From positions 372,001-436,000 of the forward strand of contig NZ_SLXO01000001.1 in the NCBI RefSeq assembly GCF_004341375.1: DNA of 64,000 nt. Direction: 5' to 3'. The stretch's first letter is position 1. Each line of letters starts with the position of its first letter. The position numbers and the translations under genes are program-made. The notes under the pieces are model-generated. The model worked only from the letters and a program-made list of their open reading frames with translations, did no database searches and had not been told where the DNA came from. Of the stretch, positions 35,391 through 45,463 are shown piece by piece. This stretch comes from Rhodothalassium salexigens DSM 2132 (lineage in GTDB: Bacteria; Pseudomonadota; Alphaproteobacteria; Sphingomonadales; Rhodothalassiaceae).

Positions 35391-37250
35391 ATGGTCACAC
35401 TGGACCCGTCTTTTCACATGTGGGTGACGTTCGCGATCATCCTCGCCGCCATCGTGTCCTACGCGCTGGACCGGGTGGCGTTGGAGATGACGTCGCTTGC
35501 CACGTTGGTCACCCTGTTGGTGTTCTTCAACCTGTTCCCGCTTACCGGGTCGGACGGCCACATGGCGCTCACGTCGCGCGATTTGCTGGCGGGATTCGCC
35601 GACCCTGCGCTGGTCGCCATCCTGTCGCTGATGGTGATGGGCCAGGGCATCGTCCAGACCGGCGCGCTCGACAACACGATCAAGCGCGTGGTCGATCTGG
35701 GTGCCGCGTCGCCGGTGCTGATGACCGCTGTGGCGCTGCTGATCGTGGCGCTGTTGTCGGGGATGCTCAACAACACGCCCATCGTGGTCATCTTCATCCC
35801 GATCATGGCGGCGTTCGCCAAGCGCGCGCAACTATCGCCGAGCCGGGTGATGATGCCGCTCAGCTTCGCCGCCGTCCTGGGCGGCAACCTGACGCTGATC
35901 GGCTCGTCCACCAACCTGCTCGCCGCCGGCGCCTACAAGTCGCACACCGACAACACCATCGGCTTTTTCGACTTCACCATCGCCGGCGCCATGATGGCGG
36001 CGGTGGGCTTGGCCTATGTGATCTTCATCGCACCGCGCCTGTTGCAGGATCGCGCCGGGCTGCGCGCCACGGTGGCCGGCGGCGGCCGGCAGTTCATCGT
36101 CCAGCTCGAAGTCACGCCGGGCAGCACGCTCGACGGCCAGACCGCCAAGGCGGGGCTGTTTCCGGGCTTGAAGGACATGACCGTGCGGATGATCGTCCGC
36201 CGGGAAGAGGCGCTGTTGCCGCCGTTCGACGACCTGTCGCTCAAGCCGGGCGACCAGTTGATCGTGGCGGCCACGCGCCAGGCGCTCACCGACCTGCTCA
36301 AGGCGTCGCCCGGCCTGCTGAAAGGCGCGTCGGAACAGGGCACCGCGCATGCCGGCGACGACGAGCCCAAGGCGCTGCCCGACGTGGCCGACCGGGTGAT
36401 GGCCGAGGTGGTGGTGGCGCCGGCGTCGCGCATGGTCGGCCGGTCGCTCAGCCAAATCGGCTTCTATGCCCAGACCGGCTGCGTGGTGCTGGGCATCCAG
36501 CGCCGGTCGCGCATGATCCGCCAATCGATGAACACGATCCGGCTCGAAGCCGGCGACACGCTGCTGGTCATGGGCTCGCGCGCCGACGTCAAGAACCTGC
36601 GCTCCAACCGGGACGTTCTGTTGCTTGAATGGTCGGCCGAAGACATGCCCACCTCGCACCAGGAATGGATCGCCACCGGTATCTTTCTGGGCATCGTCGG
36701 CGTCGCGGCGACCGGCGTGCTGCCGATCGCCATCGCCGCGCTGACCGGCGCGACGCTGTTGTTGGCGGTGGGCTGTTTGAACATCCGCCAGGCCGCCCGT
36801 GCGGTCGATCAGCGCATCGTCCTGATCGTCGCCGCCGCCCTGGCCATGGGCCGGGCCATGGAAGCCACCGGCGGGGCGCAGTTCCTAACCCATTCCATGC
36901 TCGGGCTGTTGCAGGGCTCTGGCCCGCTGGTGGTCATCTCGGCGTTCTTCTTGATGGTCGCGCTGATGACCAACATCCTGTCGAATTACGCCACCGCCGT
37001 GCTGTTCACGCCGATCGGCGTGTCGATCGCCCAGAGCCTGGGCGTCGACCCGTTCCTGTTCGTGATCGCGGTGATCTTCGGTGCCAATTGCTGCTTCGCC
37101 ACACCGCTCGGCTACCAGACCAACCTGCTGGTCATGGCCCCCGGGCACTACCGTTTCGCCGACTTCCTGCGCGTCGGAACGCCGATGATCTTGGTGATTT
37201 GGTTATTTTTTACCGCTATGATGTGGTTCTACTTCGGACTTGGCATTTGA
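35391..37250 (+). CDS. SLC13-family permease with two TrkA-C (RCK_C) domains
   Basis: A 619-residue membrane transporter of the DASS/SLC13 group. It has an N-terminal helical bundle with the hairpin motif SGMLNNTPIVVIFIPIM and GSSTNLLAAG. Two cytoplasmic TrkA-C domains follow in the middle (about residues 225-300 and 335-410; typical LKPGDQLIVAA and LEAGDTLLVMGSR ends). A second helical bundle ends with SNYATAVLFTPIGVSIA and FATPLGYQTNLLVMAPG. Such proteins import di- or tricarboxylates, sulfate or similar anions with Na+; the substrate is not predictable. GGAGAGAG lies 12 bases upstream of the chosen ATG. bpt follows after 33 bp. Confidence 0.9.
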   Translation: MVTLDPSFHMWVTFAIILAAIVSYALDRVALEMTSLATLVTLLVFFNLFPLTGSDGHMALTSRDLLAGFADPALVAILSLMVMGQGIVQTGALDNTIKRVVDLGAASPVLMTAVALLIVALLSGMLNNTPIVVIFIPIMAAFAKRAQLSPSRVMMPLSFAAVLGGNLTLIGSSTNLLAAGAYKSHTDNTIGFFDFTIAGAMMAAVGLAYVIFIAPRLLQDRAGLRATVAGGGRQFIVQLEVTPGSTLDGQTAKAGLFPGLKDMTVRMIVRREEALLPPFDDLSLKPGDQLIVAATRQALTDLLKASPGLLKGASEQGTAHAGDDEPKALPDVADRVMAEVVVAPASRMVGRSLSQIGFYAQTGCVVLGIQRRSRMIRQSMNTIRLEAGDTLLVMGSRADVKNLRSNRDVLLLEWSAEDMPTSHQEWIATGIFLGIVGVAATGVLPIAIAALTGATLLLAVGCLNIRQAARAVDQRIVLIVAAALAMGRAMEATGGAQFLTHSMLGLLQGSGPLVVISAFFLMVALMTNILSNYATAVLFTPIGVSIAQSLGVDPFLFVIAVIFGANCCFATPLGYQTNLLVMAPGHYRFADFLRVGTPMILVIWLFFTAMMWFYFGLGI

Positions 37251-37283
37251 CGCGCAATTTTTTGGCTCTCGGACAAGAAAACC

Positions 37284-38123
37284 GTGACGGATCAGTCGCT
37301 TCAGTTCCCCCGCTTCTACGTGACCACGCCCGCGCCGTGCCCCTATCTGGCCGGCCGGGAAGAACGCAAGGTGTTCACCGAACTGCACGGTGACGACGCC
37401 GAATCGCTCAACGAGGCGCTCAGCCGGGTCGGCTTCCGGCGCAGCCAGTCGGTCGCCTACCGTCCGGCGTGCGAGGGCTGCTCGGCCTGCATCTCCGTGC
37501 GCGTGGTCGCGCCCGAGTTCCGACCCAACCGATCCATGCGCAAGGTCGCGCGCCGCTGCGGCGACCTCAGCCGCACGCTGGTGGCACCGCGGGTCAGCGA
37601 GGAACAGTACGACCTGCTCAAACGCTATCTGGAGACCCGCCACGGCGACGGCGGCATGGCTGAGATGAACTACCAGGAATTCGCCGATATGGCCGAGAAC
37701 AGCCCGGTGCGCACCGCAATGATCGAGTATCGCGACCCGGCGGCCGAGGGCGCACTGGTCGGCGCCGCGCTGACCGACGTGATGGCCGACGGCCTGTCCA
37801 TGGTCTACAGCTTCTTCGATCCGGCGTCAGATCGGCCCAGCCTCGGCACCCATATGATCATGGACCATATCGCCATCGCTCAGGAAATGGGACTGCGCAA
37901 CGTCTATCTGGGCTACTGGATCGCCGAAAGCCGCAAGATGGCGTACAAAGCCCGCTACCGCCCGCTGGAGCGCCTGGGCCCCGACGGCTGGTACCGCTTC
38001 GACCCCGACCGGCCGGACCCGTCGGCCGGTCGGCGCGGCACGCTGCCCGACCGGCTGTCGCCGAGCGACGATCCGGGCTCGGTCGCCTCGCGCATCGCCC
38101 GCAGCCAATACCGCACCCCCTGA
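37284..38123 (+). CDS. bpt: Aspartate/glutamate leucyltransferase Bpt
   Basis: Bpt transfers Leu from Leu-tRNA to proteins with N-terminal Asp or Glu, marking them for ClpS-ClpAP degradation. The 279-residue product has the ATE N-terminal domain with cysteines in PCPYL and ACEGCSACI, SVRVVAPEFRPNRSMRK, and the GNAT-like C-terminal domain YSFFDPASDRPSLGTHMIMDHI ... LGYWIAESRKMAYKARYRPLE. The start is GTG; the Shine-Dalgarno is weak (GGACAAG). It is 33 bp after the permease gene and probably read from the same transcript. Confidence 0.95.
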   Translation: MTDQSLQFPRFYVTTPAPCPYLAGREERKVFTELHGDDAESLNEALSRVGFRRSQSVAYRPACEGCSACISVRVVAPEFRPNRSMRKVARRCGDLSRTLVAPRVSEEQYDLLKRYLETRHGDGGMAEMNYQEFADMAENSPVRTAMIEYRDPAAEGALVGAALTDVMADGLSMVYSFFDPASDRPSLGTHMIMDHIAIAQEMGLRNVYLGYWIAESRKMAYKARYRPLERLGPDGWYRFDPDRPDPSAGRRGTLPDRLSPSDDPGSVASRIARSQYRTP

Positions 38124-38246
38124 GGCGGTCGCGCACGCGATGACGCCCGAGACGGCGACGGCGACCGCGGCGGCGACCGGCCTCGCAGGCCAAGCCGACG
38201 CGTGCCGGACCGCCGCACGCCGCAGCCGGCGTCAGATAGCGGCCGG

Positions 38247-38720
38247 TCAGCCCATCTCCTTGAGCAGGCGGCTTTTCTCGCGCTCCCAGTCGCGCTTTTT
38301 CTCGTCCTCGCGCTTGTCGTGCTGCTTCTTGCCCTTGCCGAGGCCGAGCGCCAGCTTGGCGATGCCCTTGGAATTGAAATACAGCCGCAGCGGCACCAGG
38401 GTGTAGCCGCGCTTTTGCACATAGCCGCCGAGCTTGTCGATCTCGCGCCGGTGCAGCAACAGTTTGCGCGGCCGGCGCGGTTCGTGATTGAAGATATTGC
38501 CGTGGCTGAATTCGGGAATATGGGCGTTGATCAGCCAAGCCTCGCCGTCGCGGATTTCGGCGTAAGACTCCTTGATGTTCGCCTTGCCCTCGCGCAGCGA
38601 CTTCACCTCGGTGCCCTGCAGCGACAGCCCGGCTTCGACGGAATCCTCGATATGGTAATGATGGCGGGCGGGGCGGTTGTCCGCCACCAGGGTGATCCCG
38701 CCGTCGGTCTTCTTGGTCAT
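38247..38720 (-). CDS. smpB: SsrA-binding protein SmpB
   Basis: SmpB delivers tmRNA to stalled ribosomes. The 157-residue product has the beta-barrel blocks [43 protein letters not shown] and [29 protein letters not shown]. The basic C-terminal tail [20 protein letters not shown] enters the mRNA channel. The ATG overlaps the dapA stop (ATGA), the common dapA-smpB coupling in alphaproteobacteria. No tmRNA gene is visible in the window. Confidence 0.96.
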   Translation of the reverse strand: MTKKTDGGITLVADNRPARHHYHIEDSVEAGLSLQGTEVKSLREGKANIKESYAEIRDGEAWLINAHIPEFSHGNIFNHEPRRPRKLLLHRREIDKLGGYVQKRGYTLVPLRLYFNSKGIAKLALGLGKGKKQHDKREDEKKRDWEREKSRLLKEMG

Positions 38721-39628
38721 GCCGAGCCTGCCTCTTGCCGCTTGCCGTCGATCGTATCCGCGTCGAGCGCCGCCAGCGCGGCATCCACCGCCGCGCGCGC
38801 CGCCACACCCGCCGGGGTAATCGGCAAGCGAACCTCCGCGCGGCATCGACCCAGGCGTTCAAGCGCATATTTAGTGGGTCCGGGGCTGGCGTCCAGAAAC
38901 AACGCCCGGTGCAGCGGCGTCAAGCGATCCTGTAGCCGGCGAGCGGTGCCGTAGTCGCCGGCCAGGGCTGCGCGCTGCAGGGCCGCGCACAGCCCTGGCG
39001 CCACATTGGCGGTGACCGACACACAGCCCTGCCCGCCCATGGCATTGAAGCCGACCGCGGTCGGGTCCTCGCCCGACAGCTGGACGAAACCGGGGTCGGT
39101 CAACAGCCGCAAACGGGCGACCCGTGCCAGATCGCCGGTGGCGTCCTTGACGGCCACGATCCGCTCATGGGCAGCCAGCTCCGCCAGCGTTTCCACATCG
39201 ATGTCGGCCGCCGACCGGCCGGGGATGTTGTAGACCATGATCGGCAGCGGCGAGGCGTCGGCGACGGCCCGGAAGTGGGCCAGAAGCCCTCCGCGGCTGG
39301 GCTTGCTGTAATAGGGCGTGACCACCATGGCGGCGTCGGCGCCCAGGTCAGCGGCGCGCGCCACCCGGTCGATGGTGCCGGCGGTGCTGTTGGTGCCGCA
39401 GCCGGCGACGATCGGGACCGCCCCGGCCGCGCCGGCGACGCCTGCAGCGATCACCGTGTCCCATTCGGCAGCCGACAGGGTCGGCGCCTCGCCGGTGGTG
39501 CCGGCCAGAACCAAAGCACTGCTGCCGGCGTCTATCTGCCAGGCGATCAGCGCGTCAAGCGCCGCCCGGTCGACCGCTCCGTCGCGAAACGGCGTCACCA
39601 GCGCCGGCATCGAGCCTTGCAAGATCAT
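38717..39628 (-). CDS. dapA: 4-hydroxy-tetrahydrodipicolinate synthase DapA
   Basis: DapA condenses pyruvate with aspartate semialdehyde, the first step of the lysine/diaminopimelate branch. The 303-residue TIM barrel has [17 protein letters not shown] (Thr45/46), Tyr133 in VYNIPGRS with its sugar-phosphate-like Arg138, and the Schiff-base Lys161 in VAVKDATGD, the same numbers as in E. coli. The ATG at 39628 is favoured because it gives the usual short N-terminus; in-frame GTG and TTG codons lie 3 and 5 codons upstream. It is coupled to smpB by a 4-base overlap. Confidence 0.95.
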   Translation of the reverse strand: MILQGSMPALVTPFRDGAVDRAALDALIAWQIDAGSSALVLAGTTGEAPTLSAAEWDTVIAAGVAGAAGAVPIVAGCGTNSTAGTIDRVARAADLGADAAMVVTPYYSKPSRGGLLAHFRAVADASPLPIMVYNIPGRSAADIDVETLAELAAHERIVAVKDATGDLARVARLRLLTDPGFVQLSGEDPTAVGFNAMGGQGCVSVTANVAPGLCAALQRAALAGDYGTARRLQDRLTPLHRALFLDASPGPTKYALERLGRCRAEVRLPITPAGVAARAAVDAALAALDADTIDGKRQEAGSA

Positions 39629-40003
39629 CGCAGACACTTTCAATCGGTTCGGCGAAAAAGTTGGCGCAAGCTAACGGCTTTCCCCCGGCCCCGCAAGCCG
39701 CCCCCATTCCGGGGACCGCCAGCCCGTCACCGTCAGCCCACGCCCAGCTTGACCACGCCACCATGGCCGCAAAACGGCGTGCGCAAGGCCCGGTTAGGGC
39801 GGCTCATCGGCGCTTGGCGCTCGCCAGGCGCTCGCCCGCGCCGAGGCCGAAGCGGAAAAACGCGCCGGGAAACGAGCACCGAAACGTCACCCGCCGCGAT
39901 TTCGAGCCCGCTTCGACCATCGCTGGATCGGGCTGCCCTGGACCGCGCGTCGGCGAGGGCTTAGGCTGGAGCCTCCTACCGACAATGAGGGAGCGGCAAG
40001 GGC
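39629..40003. other. Divergent intergenic region dapA / lytic transglycosylase (375 bp)
   Basis: No convincing gene on either strand. The region must hold both outward promoters. It contains a near-perfect inverted repeat GCGCTTGGCG / CGCCAGGCGC with a 2-base spacer at 39810-39831 and a short purine-rich run (GAGGGAGCGGCAAGGG) that serves as the transglycosylase ribosome-binding site. Confidence 0.6.
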
Positions 40004-42247
40004 ATGAACGGACGGGTGTTTGTGGTCGGTGTTTCGGCGCTCCTATGGCTCATGCCGCTCGCCCCGATCAGCCCCACCGCAAGCAGACCGTCGCCGCCCA
40101 ACTCAGCCGAGACCGGCTTGGTCCGCACCGCCGCCGCCCTGATCCAGCCGGTCCGACTGACGCGCACCGCCCAGGCCCGGCCGCTGTCGGACACCGCCCG
40201 CGGCGGGCTCGACGTGCTGCCGCGACGCAAACCGGCACCGCCCGAGCGGTTGATGCCGACCGCCCACGCCGCCGCCTTCCGCGACGCCTTCGACCATGCC
40301 CGCGCCGGCCGCCTGACCCGCGCCCGGGCAGCGGTGGCGGGGCTCGACTATCCGGCGCTGCAAACCGCGCTCACCTGGATGGCGCTGCGCCGGGCCTTCG
40401 CCGCTGATTTCGACACCTATCAAGGCTTCCTCGCCAACCATCCCGATTGGCCCAGCCGCAACCGCATCCTGGCCAGCGCCGAGGCGATGGTCGACGGACG
40501 GGTGCCGCTCGACCAGCGGCTTGCCTGGTTCGGTGCCCACCCGCCGCAGACCGGCCGCGGCCGGCTTGCCTATGCCGAGGCGCTATTCGAGGCGGGCAGG
40601 CCCGACGACGCCACGCCCTATCTCAAGGCCGGCTGGCACAGCGCGCCGCTGACCGGCGCCGCGCAGCGCCGCATTCTGGCGCGATGGGGCGACCGGCTGA
40701 GCCCGGCCGATCATCAACAGCGCGCCCATTACTGGCTGTGGCAACGCAACCGCTCGCAAGCCTACCGGATATCCGGGCAGTTGTCGCCCGACCAGCGGAA
40801 GCTGGTGCAAGCCCGGCTGGCGCTGATCGGCTTTGCGCCCGGCGTCGATGCCCGGATCGCCGCAGTGCCCGAGGCGCTGCTCGACCATGCCGGGCTGGTC
40901 TACGACCGGGCCTATTGGCGCCGGGTCAAGGGCAAGGACGACAGCGCGCGCGACCTGCTGTTATCGGCGGATGTGGACGGCGCGGACATCCTGCGGCCCA
41001 GCCGTTGGTGGCAGGAACGCCACTATCAGGCGCGTCAGGAACTCAAGGCCGGGCGCTATGACACTGCCTACCGGCTGGCCGCCGAACACAAGCTCTACGG
41101 TGCGATCGCGCCGCAGACCGAGATCGAGACCCTGCCCGAGATCGACAGCACCGACGTGCCGCGCCGGCTGCGCGCCCAGATCGCCGAGGCGGAATTCCTC
41201 GCCGGCTGGCTGGCGCTGCGATTCCTCGACCGGCCCGGCCAGGCGATGGACCATTTCCGCCGTGTCTACGACATGGTCAACTTCCCCGTGTCGATCGCCC
41301 GCGCCGGTTATTGGACCGGCCGGGCCGCCGAGGCGCGCGGCGACCCGGTCTCGGCCAGCCTGTGGTACCAACGCGCGGCCGAGCACGGCGCCTTCTTCTA
41401 CGGCCAGTTGGCGGCCAGCCGGCTGGGCCAGTGGCCGGCGCTGGCCAACGATGGCGAGGCACCGGTGACCGACCGCGACCGGGCCGCGTTCAAAGCCGAC
41501 GCCCGGGTTCAGGCGGCGCGCTATCTGGCGCATTTGGACGAACAGGTGGCGTTGCGGCTGTTGCTGTCGCACATGGTGGAGACCGCCGCGACGCCAGGGC
41601 TCCGGCGGCTCTATCTAGATCTGGGCCCGGCGATCGACCGGCCCGATGCCTCGCTCGCCGCGGCCAAGCGACTGGCGCGTACCGGCCGGCTGGTGCTCGA
41701 CGCCGCTTATCCGGTGATCGACGTACCCGACCGGCACCGTCCGCGCCTGCCGCTGATCCTGGCAATCACCCGCCAGGAAAGCGCCTTCAACGCCGGCGCG
41801 GTCAGCCATGCCGGCGCCATGGGATTGATGCAACTGACCCCGCCGACCGCCAATCTGGTCGCCCGCCGGCTCAACCGACCGTTCGATCGCCAGCGCCTGG
41901 TCTATGACCCGACTTACAATCTGGACCTGGGGGCGGCCCATGTCCGCAGTCTGCTGGAACGCTATGACGGCTCCATCGTGCTGGCGCTGGGGGCCTATAA
42001 TGCGGGTGGGCGGCCGGTGGGACGCTGGATCGACACCTATGGCGACCCGCGCAAGCCCGGCGTCGACGTGGTCGACTGGATCGAGACCATCCCCTATTCG
42101 GAAACCCGCAACTACATCCAGCGGGTCATGGAAGCGGCGGTGGTCTACCACGCGCGCCTGTCACCGGGCGACGGTGCGGCGGTATCGCTTGACGAGATGT
42201 TGCATTATGGCCGCCCCAACGCCGCGCGCCCGACCCTGATGCGCTGA
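40004..42247 (+). CDS. Soluble lytic murein transglycosylase (Slt-type)
   Basis: A 747-residue periplasmic enzyme that cleaves the MurNAc-GlcNAc bond to anhydro-muropeptides. It has a signal peptide (residues about 1-27), a large superhelical U-domain of tandem helix pairs (about 90-560), and a C-terminal goose-type lysozyme fold. The catalytic Glu is at about 592 in AITRQESAFN, followed by SHAGAMGLMQLTPPTA, LGAAHVRSLLERYDGS and LGAYNAGGRPV. It is somewhat longer than E. coli Slt70, mainly through a Pro/Ala-rich N-terminal segment. It is transcribed away from dapA. Confidence 0.93.
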   Translation: MNGRVFVVGVSALLWLMPLAPISPTASRPSPPNSAETGLVRTAAALIQPVRLTRTAQARPLSDTARGGLDVLPRRKPAPPERLMPTAHAAAFRDAFDHARAGRLTRARAAVAGLDYPALQTALTWMALRRAFAADFDTYQGFLANHPDWPSRNRILASAEAMVDGRVPLDQRLAWFGAHPPQTGRGRLAYAEALFEAGRPDDATPYLKAGWHSAPLTGAAQRRILARWGDRLSPADHQQRAHYWLWQRNRSQAYRISGQLSPDQRKLVQARLALIGFAPGVDARIAAVPEALLDHAGLVYDRAYWRRVKGKDDSARDLLLSADVDGADILRPSRWWQERHYQARQELKAGRYDTAYRLAAEHKLYGAIAPQTEIETLPEIDSTDVPRRLRAQIAEAEFLAGWLALRFLDRPGQAMDHFRRVYDMVNFPVSIARAGYWTGRAAEARGDPVSASLWYQRAAEHGAFFYGQLAASRLGQWPALANDGEAPVTDRDRAAFKADARVQAARYLAHLDEQVALRLLLSHMVETAATPGLRRLYLDLGPAIDRPDASLAAAKRLARTGRLVLDAAYPVIDVPDRHRPRLPLILAITRQESAFNAGAVSHAGAMGLMQLTPPTANLVARRLNRPFDRQRLVYDPTYNLDLGAAHVRSLLERYDGSIVLALGAYNAGGRPVGRWIDTYGDPRKPGVDVVDWIETIPYSETRNYIQRVMEAAVVYHARLSPGDGAAVSLDEMLHYGRPNAARPTLMR

Positions 42248-42431
42248 TCGACCGACGCCAACTTGCATAAGCCGATCGGCGCCGGTGCGCGCCGCGACCG
42301 CGCCACACGACCGAGCGGTGGCCGCGCCAGCGCCACGAAACCGCGCCGGCGATCGGCTCACCCCGGCCGCGGCCACCGAAGCCCCGGAACACCGGCCCCT
42401 GGATTAGCAGGCCGAGCCCCCTCAGCGCGGA

Positions 42432-44336
42432 TCATTCCGCGGCACGGCTTTGGGTGGCGAATTGCAGGTCGGCCAGCCGCCGATAGACCGGGCTTGCGGC
42501 CAGCAGTTCCTCATGGCTGCCAAGGGCGATCACCCGGCCCTTGTCAACCACCACGATGCGGTCGGCGGCGCGCACGGTGGCCAGCCGGTGGGCGATGATC
42601 AGCGTGGTGCGCCCGGCCATCAGGGTATCGAGGGCGGCTTGCACGGCTTTCTCGGTCTCGCTGTCGAGCGCCGAGGTCGCCTCGTCGAGCAGCAGCACAG
42701 GGGCATCGCGCAACAGCGCCCGGGCGATCGCCAAGCGCTGGCGTTGGCCGCCCGACAGGCGCACGCCGCGCTCGCCGAGATTGGTGTGGATGCCGTCGGG
42801 CAACTCGCGGATGAAGTCATCCGCACGCGCCGACGTCAGCGCGCGCTCGACCTCGGCATCCGAGGCGCCCGGCCGGCCGTAGCGCACATTCTCCAGCACC
42901 GAATCGGCAAAGATCACCGTATCTTGAGGCACGAACGCCACCGCCTTGCGCAGATCGGCCGGGTCGAGAGCGCGCAGGTCGAGCCCGTCGAGCCGCACGG
43001 TGCCGGTCTGCGGATCGAAAAAGCGCAGGATCAACTGGAACAGCGTCGACTTCCCGGCCCCCGACGGTCCGACCACCGCCACCGTTTCGCCCGGCGCGAT
43101 ATCGATCGACAGGCTGTCGAGCGCGGCGGCGTCGGGGCGCGAGGGATAGCGGAAGGTCACGTCTTCGAACGACACCCGGCCCGACACCGGCGCAGGCAAG
43201 GCCTGCGGGTCGTCGGGCGCGGTGATTGCGGCCTCGGCCTTGAGCAGTTCGCGCAACCGCCCCGACGCGCCGGCGGCGCGTTGCAGGTCGCCATAGACTT
43301 CGGCGATGGCGCCAGCGGCCCCGGCCACCAGGACCGCATAGGCCACGAAGGCCGCCAACTGGCCGCCGGTCATGGTGCCGCCGACCACATCCTTGGCGCC
43401 TTGCCAGAGCACGAAGTCGATGGCGCCGAACACCAGGACGATGACCACCGCGGTCAACAGCGAGCGCACCCAGATGCGCTGGCGTGCCGCCTCATAGGCG
43501 CCTTCGACCGAGTGCGAAAAACGCCCGCGCTCGCGGTCTTCCTGGGTGAATGCCTGAACCACATTGATGGCGCCGAGCGTCTCGCCCGCCAGGGTGCCCA
43601 GATCCGCGATACGGTCCTGCGACGAGCGCGACAACCGCCGCACCCGCCGGCCAAGCACGAAGATCGGCACCAACACCAACGGAATCGCGATCGCGATGGT
43701 CGCCATGAGCTGCGCATTGGTGACGAACAGCATGATCACGCCACCGAAGAAGGTAAGGATATTGCGCAGCGCGATCGATACGCTCGACCCGACCACGGTC
43801 TGGATCACCGAGGTGTCGGCGGTCAGGCGCGAGACGATCTCACCGGGGCGGTTCGCCTCGAAATAGGATGGATGCAGCCCGACCACACGGTTGTAGACCG
43901 CCTTGCGCAGGTCGGCCACGACCCGCTCGCCGAGCGTCGTGACGGCAAAGAACCGCACCGCCGTGGCCAGTGCCAGCACCATGGCGACGATGAACAATTG
44001 CAGAAAATAGCGATCCACCGCGCCGGCCTGCCCCCCGGCAAAGCCTTTGTCGATCAACGGCTGGAGGGTGTAGACCAGCGTGAGCGACGCAATCGTCGAC
44101 ATCACCAATGCCACCACCGCCAGCACCACCCGACCGCGATAGGGCCGCGCATAGTCCAGCAGCAGCGTCAAGCGCCGCAACCGTTGAGAATTCTGCGCGC
44201 CGCCCTCGTCCTCGGGTTGTGCCGCGTCGGGGTATGTCGACCCCGGCGCGTCCGGGGCTTTGCGGCCATCATCGGCGGTCATGGGGGCGTTGCCGGACCA
44301 CTTGGCCTCGGCGGAATTGGGTTGGGATCGTGACAC
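42432..44336 (-). CDS. MsbA-like ABC exporter (fused TMD and NBD)
   Basis: A 634-residue half-transporter with six N-terminal helices (about residues 70-340, including a typical [16 protein letters not shown] coupling region) and a C-terminal ATPase: Walker [11 protein letters not shown]-loop FVPQD, signature [16 protein letters not shown], Walker [10 protein letters not shown] and switch His in [10 protein letters not shown]. The type exports lipids, peptides or drugs; the lack of neighbours leaves the substrate open. I chose the GTG at 44336 because AAGAGGG lies just upstream. An ATG at 44282 (MTADDG) would shorten a disordered acidic leader by 18 residues and is also plausible. Confidence 0.88.
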   Translation of the reverse strand: MSRSQPNSAEAKWSGNAPMTADDGRKAPDAPGSTYPDAAQPEDEGGAQNSQRLRRLTLLLDYARPYRGRVVLAVVALVMSTIASLTLVYTLQPLIDKGFAGGQAGAVDRYFLQLFIVAMVLALATAVRFFAVTTLGERVVADLRKAVYNRVVGLHPSYFEANRPGEIVSRLTADTSVIQTVVGSSVSIALRNILTFFGGVIMLFVTNAQLMATIAIAIPLVLVPIFVLGRRVRRLSRSSQDRIADLGTLAGETLGAINVVQAFTQEDRERGRFSHSVEGAYEAARQRIWVRSLLTAVVIVLVFGAIDFVLWQGAKDVVGGTMTGGQLAAFVAYAVLVAGAAGAIAEVYGDLQRAAGASGRLRELLKAEAAITAPDDPQALPAPVSGRVSFEDVTFRYPSRPDAAALDSLSIDIAPGETVAVVGPSGAGKSTLFQLILRFFDPQTGTVRLDGLDLRALDPADLRKAVAFVPQDTVIFADSVLENVRYGRPGASDAEVERALTSARADDFIRELPDGIHTNLGERGVRLSGGQRQRLAIARALLRDAPVLLLDEATSALDSETEKAVQAALDTLMAGRTTLIIAHRLATVRAADRIVVVDKGRVIALGSHEELLAASPVYRRLADLQFATQSRAAE

Positions 44337-44516
44337 GGTGGCCCTCTTGGCAACTGTTTGGTGGCTTGTAGCAAGTTGCCAGGGCGGGAGCAATGCGGCG
44401 CCGGCGCCGAGCCCCCCCAAAACAGCCGAGAAAATCCGGCTCAAACATCAGCGAGGCCCTTGCATCGACCGGTTCGATACAGTACGAGCCGGGTTTCTTC
44501 TGCGCGGAGAGAGTCC

Positions 44517-44744
44517 ATGAAGGAAGGTATTCATCCGGAATATCACACCATCAAGGTGGTGATGACGGACGGCACCACGTTTGAAACCGGCTCCACCTGG
44601 GGCAGCGAGGGCGACACCATGCAATTGGAAGTCGACCCCAAGTCGCACCCGGCGTGGACCGGCGGTGCCCGCAATCTGATCGACAAGGGCGGTCAGGTGG
44701 CGCGCTTCAAGAAGCGGTTCGGCAACTTCACCTTGAAGAAGTAA
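44517..44744 (+). CDS. rpmE: 50S ribosomal protein L31, cysteine-free type
   Basis: A 75-residue L31: [14 protein letters not shown] start, [26 protein letters not shown], and the terminal [14 protein letters not shown]. It has none of the four zinc-binding cysteines, so it is the C-minus form usual in alphaproteobacteria. GGAGAGAG lies just upstream of the ATG. It is divergent from the ABC exporter and ends before a strong shared terminator. Confidence 0.97.
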   Translation: MKEGIHPEYHTIKVVMTDGTTFETGSTWGSEGDTMQLEVDPKSHPAWTGGARNLIDKGGQVARFKKRFGNFTLKK

Positions 44745-44799
44745 GCGGCCTGCCGCGGCCGGGCGATCGTTCGCCCGGACCGGCAGCCCTCAGACGACC

Positions 44800-44836
44800 A
44801 AAGGCGGCCCGGGTCAATGCACCCAGGGCCGCCTTT
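44800..44836. terminator. Bidirectional terminator between rpmE and rcdA
   Basis: AAAGGCGGCCC (44800-44810) pairs perfectly with GGGCCGCCTTT (44826-44836), 11 bp, around a 15-base loop. T-rich ends exist on both strands (TTTCTT on plus). It overlaps the last codons of rcdA and can stop the convergent rpmE and rcdA transcripts. Confidence 0.8.
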
Positions 44837-45305
44837 CTTGTGGCCCCGCCGTGCTCGGCGCGCCCACTTCGGCCCCGTCGAGCGCCAGCGGATCGCCGGC
44901 AATCAACTCGGCCTCCAACCGCTGCACGCGCGCGTAAAGCCGTTCCGCCTCGTCCATCAAGGCGCCGACGCCCGGCGGCACCAGGTCCGGATCGATGCGC
45001 GCCGCGGCGGCATTGTCGTTCACCGTCATGCGGCCGAGCCGGTGGTCGGGTTCGGCAGCCTGTTCGGGTGTCAACTCGCCGTCCAGCACCGCGCGCCGGG
45101 TCATCAACCAGGCAACGGCGTACATGATCCGGGTCGACAGCCGCATCAGTTCGGCGGTGTAGAGCAACCGATCGGTCCGCGACAGCAGGTTCGCCGCCGC
45201 CTGATTGCGGCTCAACGACAAGCATCCATAGGTCCGCTCGGCCAGGCCGACGGCGTCGCGATACGTCTTCATCAAGAACAGATGTCGCGCATTTTCGACA
45301 GGCAT
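44814..45305 (-). CDS. rcdA: DUF1465 / RcdA family protein (regulator of CtrA degradation)
   Basis: A 163-residue mostly helical protein of the DUF1465 family. In Caulobacter RcdA is an adaptor that, with CpdR and PopA, directs the master regulator CtrA to ClpXP for cell-cycle-timed degradation. Recognisable family segments are KTYRDAVGLAERTYGCLSLSRNQA, LLSRTDRLLYTAELMRLSTRIMYAVAWLMTRRAV and VPPGVGALMDEAERLYARVQRLE. The start at 45305 has GGGAGGGGAG about 6 bases upstream. The cell-cycle role here is inferred from the family. It is divergent from hsp20. Confidence 0.85.
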   Translation of the reverse strand: MPVENARHLFLMKTYRDAVGLAERTYGCLSLSRNQAAANLLSRTDRLLYTAELMRLSTRIMYAVAWLMTRRAVLDGELTPEQAAEPDHRLGRMTVNDNAAAARIDPDLVPPGVGALMDEAERLYARVQRLEAELIAGDPLALDGAEVGAPSTAGPQERRPWVH

Positions 45306-45430
45306 GACACGCTCCCCTCCCAGCCGGACCGGTTCGACAACCCACAAGTCGAAACGGTGCGGCCGACCACTCCGTCACACGAGCATGGCAGCGCCGATCC
45401 TAAAAGGCGACCCCACGGTCAATCCGGCCC

Positions 45431-45458
45431 CTTGAAAACGGGCGGGTTTCTCATAGAT
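45431..45458 (+). promoter_or_regulatory. Sigma-32-type heat-shock promoter for hsp20
   Basis: CTTGAAA (45431-45437), preceded by CCC, is followed after 14 bp by CATAGAT (45452-45458). CCCTTGAA-type -35 boxes with a CATnT-like -10 are the RpoH pattern. The predicted start near 45464 gives a leader of about 95 nt, the size expected for the ROSE-like element. Confidence 0.65.
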
Positions 45459-45463
45459 CAAAA

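Noticed and set aside
39810-39831. Inverted repeat between dapA and the lytic transglycosylase as a terminator
   Set aside because: No U-run on either strand and it lies between divergent starts; at most a weak regulatory structure.
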